Below, in pieces: positions 26,392 to 34,878 of a stretch of DNA of 64,000 nt. The notes beneath the pieces are model-generated. The model worked only from the letters and a program-made list of their open reading frames with translations, was not told where the DNA came from and did no database searches. Source of the stretch: Streptomyces deccanensis (lineage in GTDB: Bacteria; Actinomycetota; Actinomycetes; Streptomycetales; Streptomycetaceae); NCBI RefSeq assembly GCF_022385335.1, contig NZ_CP092431.1, positions 2,108,001 through 2,172,000 of the forward strand. Reading direction: 5' to 3'. The translations under genes and the position numbers were made by a program. Position 1 is the first letter of the stretch. Each line of letters starts with the position of its first letter.

Positions 26392-27408
26392 GTGATCGAG
26401 CTGGAGGGGGTTCCCGAGCTGATCGACCCAGTGATGGTGGCCGCGTTCGAAGGCTGGAACGACGCCGGCGACGCCGCCTCCACCGCGGTCGCGCATCTGG
26501 ACCGGGAATGGAAGGGCGAGGTGTTCGCGGCGCTGGACGCCGAGGACTACTACGACTTCCAGGTGAACCGTCCCACGGTGTGGCTGGACGGCGGCGTACG
26601 GAAGATCACCTGGCCGACGACAAGGTTGTCGGTGGTCAGGGTGGGCGGCGACAAGCCCCGCGATCTCGTACTCGTCCGGGGTATCGAGCCGTCGATGCGC
26701 TGGCGCTCGTTCTGCAACGAGCTGCTGGGCTTCGCCCATGAGCTGGGGGTGGAGCTGGTGGTCGTGCTGGGCGCGCTGCTCGGCGACACCCCGCACACGC
26801 GTCCGGTCCCGGTCAGCGGTGTCACGTCCGATCCCGATCTGGCACAGCGGATGGATCTGGAGGAGACCAAGTACGAGGGGCCCACGGGCATCGTCGGCAT
26901 CCTCCAGGAAGCGTGCACGCACGCCGGTGTCCCCGCGGTCTCGCTCTGGGCGGCGGTGCCGCACTACGTGTCGCAGCCGCCGAACCCGAAGGCGACGCTG
27001 GCCCTCCTGAACCGCCTGGAGGACCTCATCGACGTACGCATCCCGCTGGGTGAGCTGCCCGAGGACGCGCGCGCCTGGCAGGTGGGCGTGGACCAGCTGG
27101 CGGCGGAGGACAGCGAGGTCGCCGAGTACGTGCAGACGCTGGAGGAGGCCCGGGACACGGCGGAGCTGCCGGAGGCGTCGGGCGAGGCGATCGCCCGCGA
27201 GTTCGAGCGGTATCTCCGGCGGCGGGACGGTGGGCCCGGCTCCGCCGGTCCGGCCGGGGGCCACGCCACGGCCGACGGGGGTGACACGGGCCCCGGCGCG
27301 TGGAACCCGAAGGAGAACCCCGGGGGGCGTACGCGGCCGCCGAAGCCGTCGCGGCCTGACGCCGCAGGCGAGGACGAGGGCGACGGCGAGGGTTCGTCGG
27401 AGGAGTAG
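26392..27408 (+). CDS. PAC2-family protein (SCO1662-like)
   Basis: This 338-residue PAC2 (proteasome-assembling chaperone 2) family protein is found throughout actinobacteria. Typical segments are VAAFEGWNDAGDAAS near the start, GALLGDTPHTRPVPV, and GIVGILQEACTHAGVPAVSLWAAVPHYV in the middle. The last about 70 residues are a Gly/Pro/acidic tail. GTG at 26392 follows GGAAGGAGG. In S. coelicolor, from memory, its counterpart sits directly after glpD; here the salvage block lies in between. The biochemical role of bacterial PAC2 proteins is not established. Confidence 0.88.
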   Translation: MIELEGVPELIDPVMVAAFEGWNDAGDAASTAVAHLDREWKGEVFAALDAEDYYDFQVNRPTVWLDGGVRKITWPTTRLSVVRVGGDKPRDLVLVRGIEPSMRWRSFCNELLGFAHELGVELVVVLGALLGDTPHTRPVPVSGVTSDPDLAQRMDLEETKYEGPTGIVGILQEACTHAGVPAVSLWAAVPHYVSQPPNPKATLALLNRLEDLIDVRIPLGELPEDARAWQVGVDQLAAEDSEVAEYVQTLEEARDTAELPEASGEAIAREFERYLRRRDGGPGSAGPAGGHATADGGDTGPGAWNPKENPGGRTRPPKPSRPDAAGEDEGDGEGSSEE

Positions 27409-27460
27409 TGGGCCGGGGATGCCGTGGCGGTGGCGCTGCGCGGGATCTGCGGGTTTGTTG

Positions 27461-27540
27461 TTGCTGGTCGCGCCCACGCGGCGGAGCCGCACATCGAGTG
27501 GAGCCCCGCGCCCCTTCGGGCGCGGGGAACTGGGCCAGGA
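27461..27540. repeat. Interspersed palindromic element, copy 1 (divergent)
   Basis: TTGCTGGTCGCGCCC with CCCCGCGCCC CTTC GGGCGCGGGG and GGAACTGGGCCAGGAG resemble, in reduced form, the element at 36066-36151. It lies between convergent PAC2 and beta-propeller genes. Confidence 0.5.
27504..27527. terminator. Hairpin between convergent genes
   Basis: Perfect 10-bp stem CCCCGCGCCC / GGGCGCGGGG with CTTC tetraloop, inside repeat copy 1. Confidence 0.75.
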
Positions 27541-27552
27541 GTTACCGGGTGC

Positions 27553-28593
27553 TCAGCATTTGATCGCCACCACCGCGTAGGTCGTGTCCGGGGTCGGGGT
27601 CGTGGTGAAGCGGGCGTTGGGCAGGTACAGGCGGTTCTTGTGGGCCGCGACCGTGGTCGGGACGTCGAAGTCGGCGTCGCTGAGGCGGCCCTCGAAGATG
27701 CCGCTGCGGCCGTCGGCGGAGAGCTGGAACACGTCGATCGCGTTCTGTCGGTTCTGCACGACGTAGAGCCGCCGGCCGAGGAGCAGCATGCCGTCGCCGT
27801 TGGTGAGGGGGGCCGCGTCCCCCAGGTCGACCAGGGTCGTGACTCCGGTCCTCGGGTTCACCCGGTGGAGACCACCGACGCCGGACTGGACGACCAGGAG
27901 AGCCTTGCCGTCCGGGGTCCGGGTGATCCCGTTGGCGTTGACCACCTCGCCCGGCGTCTGGGTCCAGGCGCCGCTGAGGGGGACCGTGACGACCTCGTCC
28001 GGGCCCGGCAGCCGGCCGTCGCGGCCGAGCGGCAGGGCGTACAGGGCGGGCTGGAACGAGTCGGTGAACCAGGCGGCGCCGGGGGTGAGGAAGACGTCGT
28101 TGGCGAAGGTCGGCGTCTTCGTGGTGAGCGTGTACGAGGCGATGATCTTGCCGGTACGGACGTCCACCACCCGGGCGCCCTGACCGCGCCCGGCGACGAA
28201 CAGCCGCCCCCGGTCGTCGAGTTTGAGCCCGACGGAGGGCGTACCGGGGCCGGCCGAGATGATGCGGCCCGCGCCGGTGCGCAGGTCGGCGCGGTAGATC
28301 GAGCCGTCGCCGAGGGAGCCGAGGTAGGCGTAGGGGTCGGCGCCGATGGTGATGCCCTCGGGACGGAAGCCGTTCGGCAGGGGAATGACGTCGGGCCACG
28401 GGTCCCCGGACGCCGAGTCGGTGGCGGAGGCGGTCGAAGCCGCGGAGGCGGCGGAGGCGGAGGCGGCGGAGGCCCCGACGAGCAGCGCGCCGGCGGTGGC
28501 GGCCGACAGCGTGAGCAGGCTCCGCCGACCGAGGTGGGGGGCGGGGCCGGCGGAGGGGGATTGCGGGGGATGCGGGGGGAGCGGGGGTGCCAC
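27553..28593 (-). CDS. Secreted SMP-30/beta-propeller-like protein
   Basis: This 346-residue exported protein has a likely twin-arginine signal (GRRSLLTLSAATAGALLVG, Arg23-Arg24) and an Ala/Ser-rich linker to about residue 62. The rest is a six-bladed propeller of the SMP-30/gluconolactonase/superfamily type, with repeats such as GFRPEGITIG, RGRLFVAGRG, NANGITRTPDGKALLV and NGDGMLLLGRRLYVV. It may be a lactonase or only a sugar- or metal-binding shell; the catalytic set was not resolved. The GTG start follows AAGGGAC. Confidence 0.75.
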   Translation of the reverse strand: MAPPLPPHPPQSPSAGPAPHLGRRSLLTLSAATAGALLVGASAASASAASAASTASATDSASGDPWPDVIPLPNGFRPEGITIGADPYAYLGSLGDGSIYRADLRTGAGRIISAGPGTPSVGLKLDDRGRLFVAGRGQGARVVDVRTGKIIASYTLTTKTPTFANDVFLTPGAAWFTDSFQPALYALPLGRDGRLPGPDEVVTVPLSGAWTQTPGEVVNANGITRTPDGKALLVVQSGVGGLHRVNPRTGVTTLVDLGDAAPLTNGDGMLLLGRRLYVVQNRQNAIDVFQLSADGRSGIFEGRLSDADFDVPTTVAAHKNRLYLPNARFTTTPTPDTTYAVVAIKC

Positions 28594-28892
28594 TGTGCGT
28601 CCCTTCCACGAAGGGACCGGCAGCTGGCCGGTCCGGCTTCAACTGACGTCTGTCACCCCATCACATGCCGACCGGCCCCGCAGCCCTTCACCCCTCGACC
28701 GACAGCGCCTTGACAGCCCCGGAAGAGCTCGCGGCCGGGATTGTGACGGTCTGTTCGGCTCGGCCGATCAGCTCCTCCTCCGTCCCTCCGTGAACTTCCG
28801 TCCAGGCACCGCGCCTTCGTGCCCCCTGCGGCGGGAGACCGGCCGTCCGCCCCGCGAGGAGCAGTAGCGGCCCTGCCTACGCCGCCTACGAG
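28594..28892. other. Non-coding stretch upstream of the beta-propeller gene
   Basis: About 300 nt between divergent-facing ends: the 5' side of the propeller gene and the terminator of mshC. Open frames here show no ribosome site or recognisable protein. It presumably holds the propeller gene's promoter; no clear -35/-10 was picked. Confidence 0.5.
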
Positions 28893-28932
28893 CGCTGGGG
28901 CGCGTCCTCCGGTCGGAGGACGCGCCCCAGCG
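28893..28932. terminator. mshC terminator hairpin
   Basis: Perfect 18-bp stem with a GGTC tetraloop (arms 28893-28910 and 28915-28932), about 70 nt downstream of the mshC stop on the minus strand. Confidence 0.85.
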
Positions 28933-29001
28933 GTGTCCGTGTGGTGCGTATGGTGCGTGAGGCGTGGGCGACGCCTGTGCAGAGTCGTTACTGCAACGGC
29001 T

Positions 29002-30231
29002 TCACAGGGCCACGCCCAACAGCGCGTCCACGGCGCGCGACACCACGCCGGGCGCGCCCTCGTCCGTACCGCCCCGCTCCTGCTGGAGGGCGGCCCAGCG
29101 GTCGACCGCGGTGAGCGCGGTGGGCGCGTCCAGGTCGTTCGCGAGGGCCTCGCGGATCTCCTCGACCAGGGCCTCGGCGGGCGGTCCGTCGGGGCGGGAG
29201 ACGGCGGCGCGCCACCGGTCGAGGCGGGCCACGGCGTCCTGGAGCACCTGGTCGGTCCACTCCCAGTCGGACCGGTAGTGGTGGGCGAGGAGCGCGAGCC
29301 GTATCGCTGCCGGGTCGACCCCGTCGCGGCGGAGCTTGGAGACGAAGACCAGGTTGCCCTTGGACTTCGACATCTTCTCGCCGTGCAGGGCGACCATGCC
29401 GGCGTGGACGTACGCCTTGGCCATGGGGAACTCGCCGGTCAGCGCCTGCGCGTGCGATGCGCCCATCTCGTGGTGCGGGAAGGCGAGGTCGGAGCCGCCG
29501 CCCTGGACGTCGAAGCCCATGCCGAGGTGGTCGAGGGCGATGGCGACGCACTCGATGTGCCAGCCGGGCCGGCCGCGGCCGAGGGAGCCGCCGTCCCAGC
29601 TGGGCTCGCCCTCGCGCGCGGCCATCCAGAGCATCGGGTCGAGGGGGTTCTTCTTGCCCGGCCGGTCCGGGTCGCCGCCGCGCTCGGCGGAGAGCAGCCG
29701 CATGGTGGCGGCGTCGAGGCGTGAGACCTTGCCGAAGTCGGGGTCGGACTCGACGGAGAAGTAGATGTCGCCCTCGAGTTCGTAGGCGGCGCCGGAGTCA
29801 CGGAGCCGCTCGACGAGCGGAACGATGCCGGGGATGGCCTCGACCGCGCCGATGTAGTGGCGGGGCGGGAGCATCCGCAGGGCGGTCATGTCCTCGCGGA
29901 AGAGGGCGGTCTCCTTCTCGGCGAGGGCCACCCAGTCGATGGAGTCGCGCTCGGCCCGCTCCAGCAGGGGGTCGTCGACGTCCGTCACGTTCTGGACGTA
30001 GTGAACCTGCCGCTTGGTGTCGAGCCACACGCGCTGAACGAGGTCGAACGCGTTGTAGGTCGCCGCGTGACCCATGTGGGTCGCGTCGTACGGGGTGATA
30101 CCGCAGACGTAGATACGGGCGACGGGACCGGGGTCAAGGGTGATGAGCCCATCGGTCGCGGTGTCGTGGATCCGAAGGTCGCGGCCCTTGCCGGGCAGGG
30201 CGGGGACCTCAGAAGCGGGCCAGGCATGCAT
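29002..30231 (-). CDS. mshC: Cysteine:1D-myo-inosityl-glucosaminide ligase MshC (mycothiol synthesis)
   Basis: This 409-residue paralogue of cysteinyl-tRNA synthetase ligates cysteine to GlcN-inositol with ATP, the penultimate mycothiol step. It has the class I motifs THMGHA (HIGH, residues 52-55 HMGH) and KMSKSKGN. The zinc-binding Cys43 sits in [14 protein letters not shown], with ECVAIALDH and HHEMG as further ligand regions. It lacks the anticodon-binding domain of true CysRS, and [13 protein letters not shown] is characteristic of MshC. The ATG has no ribosome site and lies 6 nt after a TAGGCT box, so the mRNA may be leaderless. Confidence 0.95.
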   Translation of the reverse strand: MHAWPASEVPALPGKGRDLRIHDTATDGLITLDPGPVARIYVCGITPYDATHMGHAATYNAFDLVQRVWLDTKRQVHYVQNVTDVDDPLLERAERDSIDWVALAEKETALFREDMTALRMLPPRHYIGAVEAIPGIVPLVERLRDSGAAYELEGDIYFSVESDPDFGKVSRLDAATMRLLSAERGGDPDRPGKKNPLDPMLWMAAREGEPSWDGGSLGRGRPGWHIECVAIALDHLGMGFDVQGGGSDLAFPHHEMGASHAQALTGEFPMAKAYVHAGMVALHGEKMSKSKGNLVFVSKLRRDGVDPAAIRLALLAHHYRSDWEWTDQVLQDAVARLDRWRAAVSRPDGPPAEALVEEIREALANDLDAPTALTAVDRWAALQQERGGTDEGAPGVVSRAVDALLGVAL

Positions 30232-30237
30232 GCCACG

Positions 30238-30243
30238 AGCCTA
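30238..30243 (-). promoter_or_regulatory. -10 box implying leaderless mshC mRNA
   Basis: TAGGCT on the minus strand ends 6 nt before the mshC ATG, so transcription should begin at the A of the start codon. The same hexamer is the metH -10 and precedes the histidine phosphatase gene. Confidence 0.5.
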
Positions 30244-30404
30244 ACCCGATCGCCGCGCCGCTATGCCGGGCCCTCCGGGGGTTCGGCCGGTCGCCCCGTG
30301 ACTCGCGGGGGACACGCTGTCGCGCGAGTGCGGCCGGGTGGGTGGCGGGGCGCCTATCGACCCGGGGGTACGGGCTGTTGCGCGACTGCCGCCGGGGCGT
30401 GGCT

Positions 30405-30438
30405 GATCGCGCAGTTCCCCGCGCCCCGGACGGGGCGC
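30405..30438. repeat. Interspersed palindromic element, copy 2 (partial)
   Basis: GATCGCGCAGTTCCCCGCGC continues into GCGCCCC GGAC GGGGCGC, the left arm of the family plus a small hairpin. It lies between mshC and the preceding gene's stop, and is truncated relative to 36066-36151. Confidence 0.65.
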
Positions 30439-30441
30439 GCC

Positions 30442-31299
30442 TCAGACCGGGGGCCAGGGGATCGCCGGCCAGTCGCCGGTCGGCTCCGGGTGTCGGCCGC
30501 TCTTCAGCAGCGCGGCGACCCGCTCCCGTGTGGCGTCCAGCTCGGCCGGTGTGATCAACGCGACGAGCTTCGCGGCCAGGGCCCCGCCCTCGCCGAGCCC
30601 GTCGCGCAGCCGCTCCAGCACCCCCACGGCCTCCTCCGTGAGCGGCTCCCCCGCCCAGCCCCACAGCAGCGTCCGCAGCTTGTTCTCGACGTTGAAGGTC
30701 ACTCCGTGGTCGATGCCGTAGAGCCGCCCCTCGGCGGCCGGCAGGAGGTGCCCACCCTTGCGGTCGGCGTTGTTGACGACCGCGTCGAGGACGGCGAGCC
30801 GCCGCAGCCGCTGGTCGTCGGCGTGCACGAGGAGCGCGGTCTCGCCGTTCCCGACCTCCGCGAAGCCGACGGCCTTCCAGCCCTCCCCGGCCTCCTCGCC
30901 GTCGACGAGGGCCAGCAGCTCGGACCCGGGCGCGCCCTCGATCCACAGCTGGCACATGCCCTGCCCGTACGGCCCGTCGCGCAGGACGGTGGGCGGGACG
31001 AGCCCCCAGCCGGTCGCCTCGGACACCTCGTACGCGGCGACCTCCCGCTGCGCGAGCGTCCCGTCGGGGAAGTCCCACAGGGGCCGCTCCCCGGCGACGG
31101 GCTTGTAGACGCAGGCGGCTTCCTGGCCTTCGTGCGAGACCGTGCAGTACAGCACCGCGTTGGACGCCTCCCGCACCTGCCCGCGCACCGTCAGCTCGCC
31201 CTCGGCCAGCAGCCTGACCGACGGCTCGGCCGGCGGGGTGGGCGCCGGCTCGGCGGAGGAGGTCACTCCCCGCGCCGGTATCCGTTCTGGCGCGGACAT
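30442..31299 (-). CDS. Conserved actinobacterial SCO1664-family protein (TIGR03843)
   Basis: This 285-residue protein belongs to a family known only by genome context. It has a kinase-like look: VYKPVAGERPLWDFP (possible nucleotide Lys), LRRLAVLDAVVNNADRKGGHLL (catalytic-loop-like NNADRKGGH) and YGIDHGVTFN (DH instead of DFG), as in phosphatidylinositol 3/4-kinase-related folds. Activity is unproven. The ATG lies 35 nt inside the DUF3090 gene, after GAGGGAC, so the two are co-translated. In other actinobacteria these three genes sit next to mshC, as here. Confidence 0.82.
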   Translation of the reverse strand: MSAPERIPARGVTSSAEPAPTPPAEPSVRLLAEGELTVRGQVREASNAVLYCTVSHEGQEAACVYKPVAGERPLWDFPDGTLAQREVAAYEVSEATGWGLVPPTVLRDGPYGQGMCQLWIEGAPGSELLALVDGEEAGEGWKAVGFAEVGNGETALLVHADDQRLRRLAVLDAVVNNADRKGGHLLPAAEGRLYGIDHGVTFNVENKLRTLLWGWAGEPLTEEAVGVLERLRDGLGEGGALAAKLVALITPAELDATRERVAALLKSGRHPEPTGDWPAIPWPPV

Positions 31300-31853
31300 A
31301 CGTGTCCCTCCGGGTCGAGCGGCAGACTGCACAGCGGGCACGGTGGCCGCCCCGCGTTGACGACGTCGAGGGCGCGCTTGGCGAAGGCCCGGGCCTGGGA
31401 GCCGGTGAGGCGGACGCGGAGCATCGGCGGGCCGTTCTCCTCGTCCTGGAGCATCCGCTCCTCCGCCTCGGCCAGGTCCTCCTCGGAGTCGGCGTCCAAC
31501 TCGACCAGGGCCTGCGCCTCGACGATCATCCGCTCTTCGTCGCCGTCCCAGGCCAGCGCCATGGTGCCGACCCGGAACTCCTCCTCGACGGGGGTCTCCA
31601 GCGGCGCCGTGTCCGACACCTCGGTGGGGGCGACGGCCGGGACCGCGGCGCTGCCGCCGCTGCGCCGCACGACCTCGTCCAGCAGTTCGTCCATGCGCTC
31701 GGCGAGCGCGGCGACCTGGGTCTTCTCCAGGGCGACGCTGGTGACGCGCTGCCCGGAGGAGGCCTGCAGGAAGAAGGTACGGCGCCCGGGCAGCCCGACC
31801 GTACCGGCCACGAAGCGGTCCGGGGGGTCGTAGAGGAACACCTGACGGGACAC
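31263..31853 (-). CDS. DUF3090 protein (TIGR03847)
   Basis: This 196-residue cytoplasmic protein starts MSRQVFLYDPPDRFVAGTVG, ends in a zinc-ribbon-like segment CPLCSLPLDPEGHVCPR, and has an acidic middle (about residues 85-130). The family co-occurs with the SCO1664-family protein and the histidine phosphatase. The function is unknown. GTG start with purine-rich GGAGACAGG upstream. Confidence 0.85.
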   Translation of the reverse strand: MSRQVFLYDPPDRFVAGTVGLPGRRTFFLQASSGQRVTSVALEKTQVAALAERMDELLDEVVRRSGGSAAVPAVAPTEVSDTAPLETPVEEEFRVGTMALAWDGDEERMIVEAQALVELDADSEEDLAEAEERMLQDEENGPPMLRVRLTGSQARAFAKRALDVVNAGRPPCPLCSLPLDPEGHVCPRQNGYRRGE

Positions 31854-31949
31854 GTCCTGTCTCCATTGGAATCGACGTCGGGACCGGCCGCGTCGGCTGC
31901 TGACTTGCTCAGCGCCGCCGCGACCGCTTCACCCTACTGCGGTTGACGA

Positions 31950-32636
31950 TCACGGTGCCCCCGCACCGCCCCCCACGGTCGCGTCACCGCTCGGGGGCTC
32001 CTCGCGCGGCGCCAGGGACGAGAAGTCCCCGGTGTCGCCGAGGCGGACGAGAAACGGCCTGAGTCGGGTGTAACGGATCGCGGTGATGGAACACGGTTCG
32101 ACAGAGATCCGCTGGAAGAGGTCCAGATGAAGTCCGAGTGCGTCCGCGACGAGCGACTTGATGATGTCGCCGTGCGAGCACATCACGTACACGGCGTCGG
32201 CGCCGTGGTCGCGCTCCACGCGCGCGTTCCACTCCCGGACCGCCTCGGCGGCCCGGTGCTGCATGGCCCGCATCGACTCACCGCCCGGGAACGCGGCGGC
32301 CGTCGGATGCGCCTGGACGACCTGCATCAGCGGCTCGTCGTTCAGCTCGGCGAGCTTGCGGCCGGACCAGTCGCCGTAGTCGCACTCGCCGATGCGCTCG
32401 TCGGTGTGCGCGGCGAGTCCCGGCCGGGCGTCCAGCAGTGGCCGGATCGTCTCCTGACAGCGCTGGAGCGGGCTGGTGACGACCTCGGCGATCGGCAGCC
32501 CGGCGAGGCGGTCGGGCAGCGCCGCGGCCTGCGCGGCGCCTCGCTCGTCGAGCGCGACCCCGGGCGTCCACCCGGCGAGCACGCCCTCGGTGTTGGCGGT
32601 GGAACGTCCGTGCCGGACAAGGATCAACGTGGGCAT
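31950..32636 (-). CDS. Histidine phosphatase (TIGR03848, MSMEG_4193 family)
   Basis: This 228-residue phosphoglycerate-mutase-fold phosphatase has the catalytic LVRHGRSTAN near the N terminus, a second His in VMCSHGDIIKSLV, and the acid GECDYGDWSGRKL. The substrate is unknown. The ATG has no ribosome site and follows TAGGCT by 7 nt, so the mRNA is likely leaderless; a longer upstream reading lacks support. It is the first gene of the trio preceding mshC. It is divergent from corA with about 73 nt between starts. Confidence 0.87.
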   Translation of the reverse strand: MPTLILVRHGRSTANTEGVLAGWTPGVALDERGAAQAAALPDRLAGLPIAEVVTSPLQRCQETIRPLLDARPGLAAHTDERIGECDYGDWSGRKLAELNDEPLMQVVQAHPTAAAFPGGESMRAMQHRAAEAVREWNARVERDHGADAVYVMCSHGDIIKSLVADALGLHLDLFQRISVEPCSITAIRYTRLRPFLVRLGDTGDFSSLAPREEPPSGDATVGGGAGAP

Positions 32637-32643
32637 GCGCCCC

Positions 32644-32649
32644 AGCCTA
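32644..32649 (-). promoter_or_regulatory. -10 box before the histidine phosphatase gene
   Basis: TAGGCT on the minus strand, 7 nt before the ATG, no Shine-Dalgarno: the same arrangement as at mshC. Confidence 0.45.
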
Positions 32650-32709
32650 GACGCCCGCCCGACGGCCTCCCCCGGCCCTGTGGACAAGGCTCTGCGAAAG
32701 GAACTCCCC

Positions 32710-33705
32710 GTGATCGTCGACTGCGCCGTCTACCGCGACGGGCACCGCACCGAGGGCCCCGACGACCTCTCCGACGCCCTGGCCGCCGCCCGCGCCTCCG
32801 GTGGCTTCGTGTGGATCGGCCTGCATGAGCCGTCGGAGAAGGAGTTCGCCCTGGTCACCGAGGAGTTCGCGCTGCATCCGCTGGCTGTGGAGGACGCCCT
32901 GAAGGCCCACCAGCGGCCCAAGCTGGAGGTGTACGACGACTCGCTGTTCATGGTGCTCAAGCCGGTCGTGTACGAGCCGTCCAGCGACACCGTGACCACC
33001 GGCGAGGTGATGGTCTTCCTCGGCCACGCCTTCGTGGTGACCGTCCGCCACGGCGAGGGCTCGCCCCTGGGCGTCGTACGCCGTCGTCTGGAGCAGGAGC
33101 CCGAACTGCTCGGCAAGGGGCCCACGTCCGTGCTGTACGCGATCACGGACGCCACCGTCGACCACTATCTGGAGGTGGCGACCGAGCTCCAGACCGACCT
33201 GGAGGAACTGGAGACGGAGGTCTTCTCCCCCGACGTCGGCGGCTCACGGAACACGGCGTCCCGGATCTACACGTTCAAGCGCCAGGTCCTGGAGTTCCGC
33301 CGGGCCACCGGCCCCCTCGCCGCCCCGCTCGCCCGGCTCTCGGGCACCGGCACCTCCACCCCCGCGGTGCCCTTCGTCGAGGAGAAGGCCCAGCCCTTCT
33401 TCCGCGACGTCAACGACCACCTCACGCGCGTCAACGAGTCCGTCGAGGGTCTGGACCGGCTGGTGTCCGACATCCTCTCCGCGCATCTCGCGCAGATGAG
33501 TGTCCGCCAGAACGACGACATGCGGAAGATCTCGGCCTGGGCGGCGATGGCCGCGATCCCGACCATGGCCGCCGGGGTCTACGGCATGAACTTCGAGCAC
33601 ATGCCGGAACTGCGCTGGGTGTGGTCGTACCCGGCGCTGATGGCGCTGATGGTCATGACGGAGGTGCTGGTGTACCGGCTCTTCAAGCGCCGGGGCTGGC
33701 TGTAG
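32710..33705 (+). CDS. corA: CorA-type Mg2+/Co2+ transporter
   Basis: This 331-residue pentameric cation channel has a large cytoplasmic N-terminal domain and two C-terminal membrane helices. The first helix is followed by the selectivity loop YGMNFEHMPEL with the essential GMN, and the protein ends KRRGWL, the basic tail after TM2. The GTG at 32710 follows GAAAGGAAC. Length is normal for CorA. It stands alone, convergent with the ferritin-like gene. Confidence 0.93.
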   Translation: MIVDCAVYRDGHRTEGPDDLSDALAAARASGGFVWIGLHEPSEKEFALVTEEFALHPLAVEDALKAHQRPKLEVYDDSLFMVLKPVVYEPSSDTVTTGEVMVFLGHAFVVTVRHGEGSPLGVVRRRLEQEPELLGKGPTSVLYAITDATVDHYLEVATELQTDLEELETEVFSPDVGGSRNTASRIYTFKRQVLEFRRATGPLAAPLARLSGTGTSTPAVPFVEEKAQPFFRDVNDHLTRVNESVEGLDRLVSDILSAHLAQMSVRQNDDMRKISAWAAMAAIPTMAAGVYGMNFEHMPELRWVWSYPALMALMVMTEVLVYRLFKRRGWL

Positions 33706-33741
33706 CGACCACCCGCCCCCGGGACGCTGTTCCTGGGCCGT

Positions 33742-33780
33742 ACGCGCGCGTGGGCGGACGGTGCGGCCCCACGCGCGCGT
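33742..33780. terminator. Bidirectional terminator after corA
   Basis: ACGCGCGCGTGGG and CCCACGCGCGCGT form a perfect 13-bp stem with a 13-nt loop between convergent genes. Confidence 0.75.
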
Positions 33781-33798
33781 GACGGGTGTGCGAGGTGC

Positions 33799-34587
33799 TC
33801 AGGCGAACTCGGGGGCGGCGGTCGCCGGTCCGCCGAGGGCGTCGCGGCGTTCCGGCATCGTCAGCGTCACCATGCGACGCCAGCCGACCGCCCGCTCGTA
33901 CGCGTACACGGCGTGGATGCCGGCGGCGAGGACGGCCGCCTTCGCCCTGGGCCAGCCGAGGACGCGCCCCATCCGGTCCATCACGGCGAGGCTGACGTCC
34001 CGGTAGACGGCGATCTCCGCGAGGGCGCACTCGCGCAGGGTCCGCTGGATCAGACGCCCGTGTCCGGCGGCCGCGTAGCGCAGCAGTTCCTCGTGGGTGT
34101 AGGCGAGGTGGTTGTCCTCGTCGTCGGAGATCATCCGGACGGCCTTGCCGATCTCGGGATGGTCCGCGAAGTGCTTGCGGAGCATCACCATCTGGTCGGC
34201 TGCGCGCTGTTCGGTGACCCGGCTGTGGGACAGGTAGACGATGATGTCCCGCAGGGTGAGGGCCTGGTCGGCCTTGAGCTTCTCGTGCGCGAGACCGATG
34301 CCGCGGCGTTCGAGGAGCATGGTGTAGTCGGTCTCGGGCGGGACCTCCACCGGTTCGAGGCCGCGCTTCTTCATGAGGGCGTTGAAGATCCGCCCGTGTT
34401 TGTCCTCGTCGGCACCGTGGCGGGTGATCTTCGGTGCGAGTGCGCGCTCGCTCTGCGGGACGAGCGCGGCGATGCGCGCGTTCTCCCAGCCGCCCTGCGT
34501 CTCGCCGCTGGCGGCGATCGAACAGAACAGCCGGAACGACTCGTCGTTGTCGACGATCTCCTGGAACAGACTCTTGGCCGAAAGCAT
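33799..34587 (-). CDS. Ferritin-like domain protein
   Basis: This 262-residue protein is mostly helical, with metal-ligand-type segments spaced as in ferritin-like four-helix bundles: SGETQGGWENARIA, HGADEDKHGRIF, RVTEQRAADQ and SDDEDNHLAYTHEEL. A rubrerythrin- or oxygenase-like diiron site is plausible. A C-terminal about 70 residues are extra. I chose the ATG beginning MLSAKSLFQEIV, preceded by GAGGTGCC; the open frame upstream is not protein-like. The substrate or role is unknown, possibly oxidative stress or hydroxylation. Confidence 0.75.
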   Translation of the reverse strand: MLSAKSLFQEIVDNDESFRLFCSIAASGETQGGWENARIAALVPQSERALAPKITRHGADEDKHGRIFNALMKKRGLEPVEVPPETDYTMLLERRGIGLAHEKLKADQALTLRDIIVYLSHSRVTEQRAADQMVMLRKHFADHPEIGKAVRMISDDEDNHLAYTHEELLRYAAAGHGRLIQRTLRECALAEIAVYRDVSLAVMDRMGRVLGWPRAKAAVLAAGIHAVYAYERAVGWRRMVTLTMPERRDALGGPATAAPEFA

Positions 34588-34878
34588 CGGAGGCACCTCT
34601 CTGCAGGGGGCCTGGCAGGGTCCTGCAGAAAACGAGTCAAATGGGGTACCAGGAGCCGGGCAACAGCTGTGTCGGACAAATCCGCCGAACGAAGGATGCC
34701 GGGGCGGCGCGAACGCGTAACCGAGCGGGTCGCGCCGCGTTGTCCTTCGTGACGGCCGTGGCGGGGAAGACCCCCGAGCCCCCACCACGGCCGCTGAACT
34801 TTCTGCCCCCGCCGACCCCCCTGCCGTCCGGCCGATTCCGGCCGGTTCCGGCGCGCGGCGGCCGTTGCGCCGTTCGGG

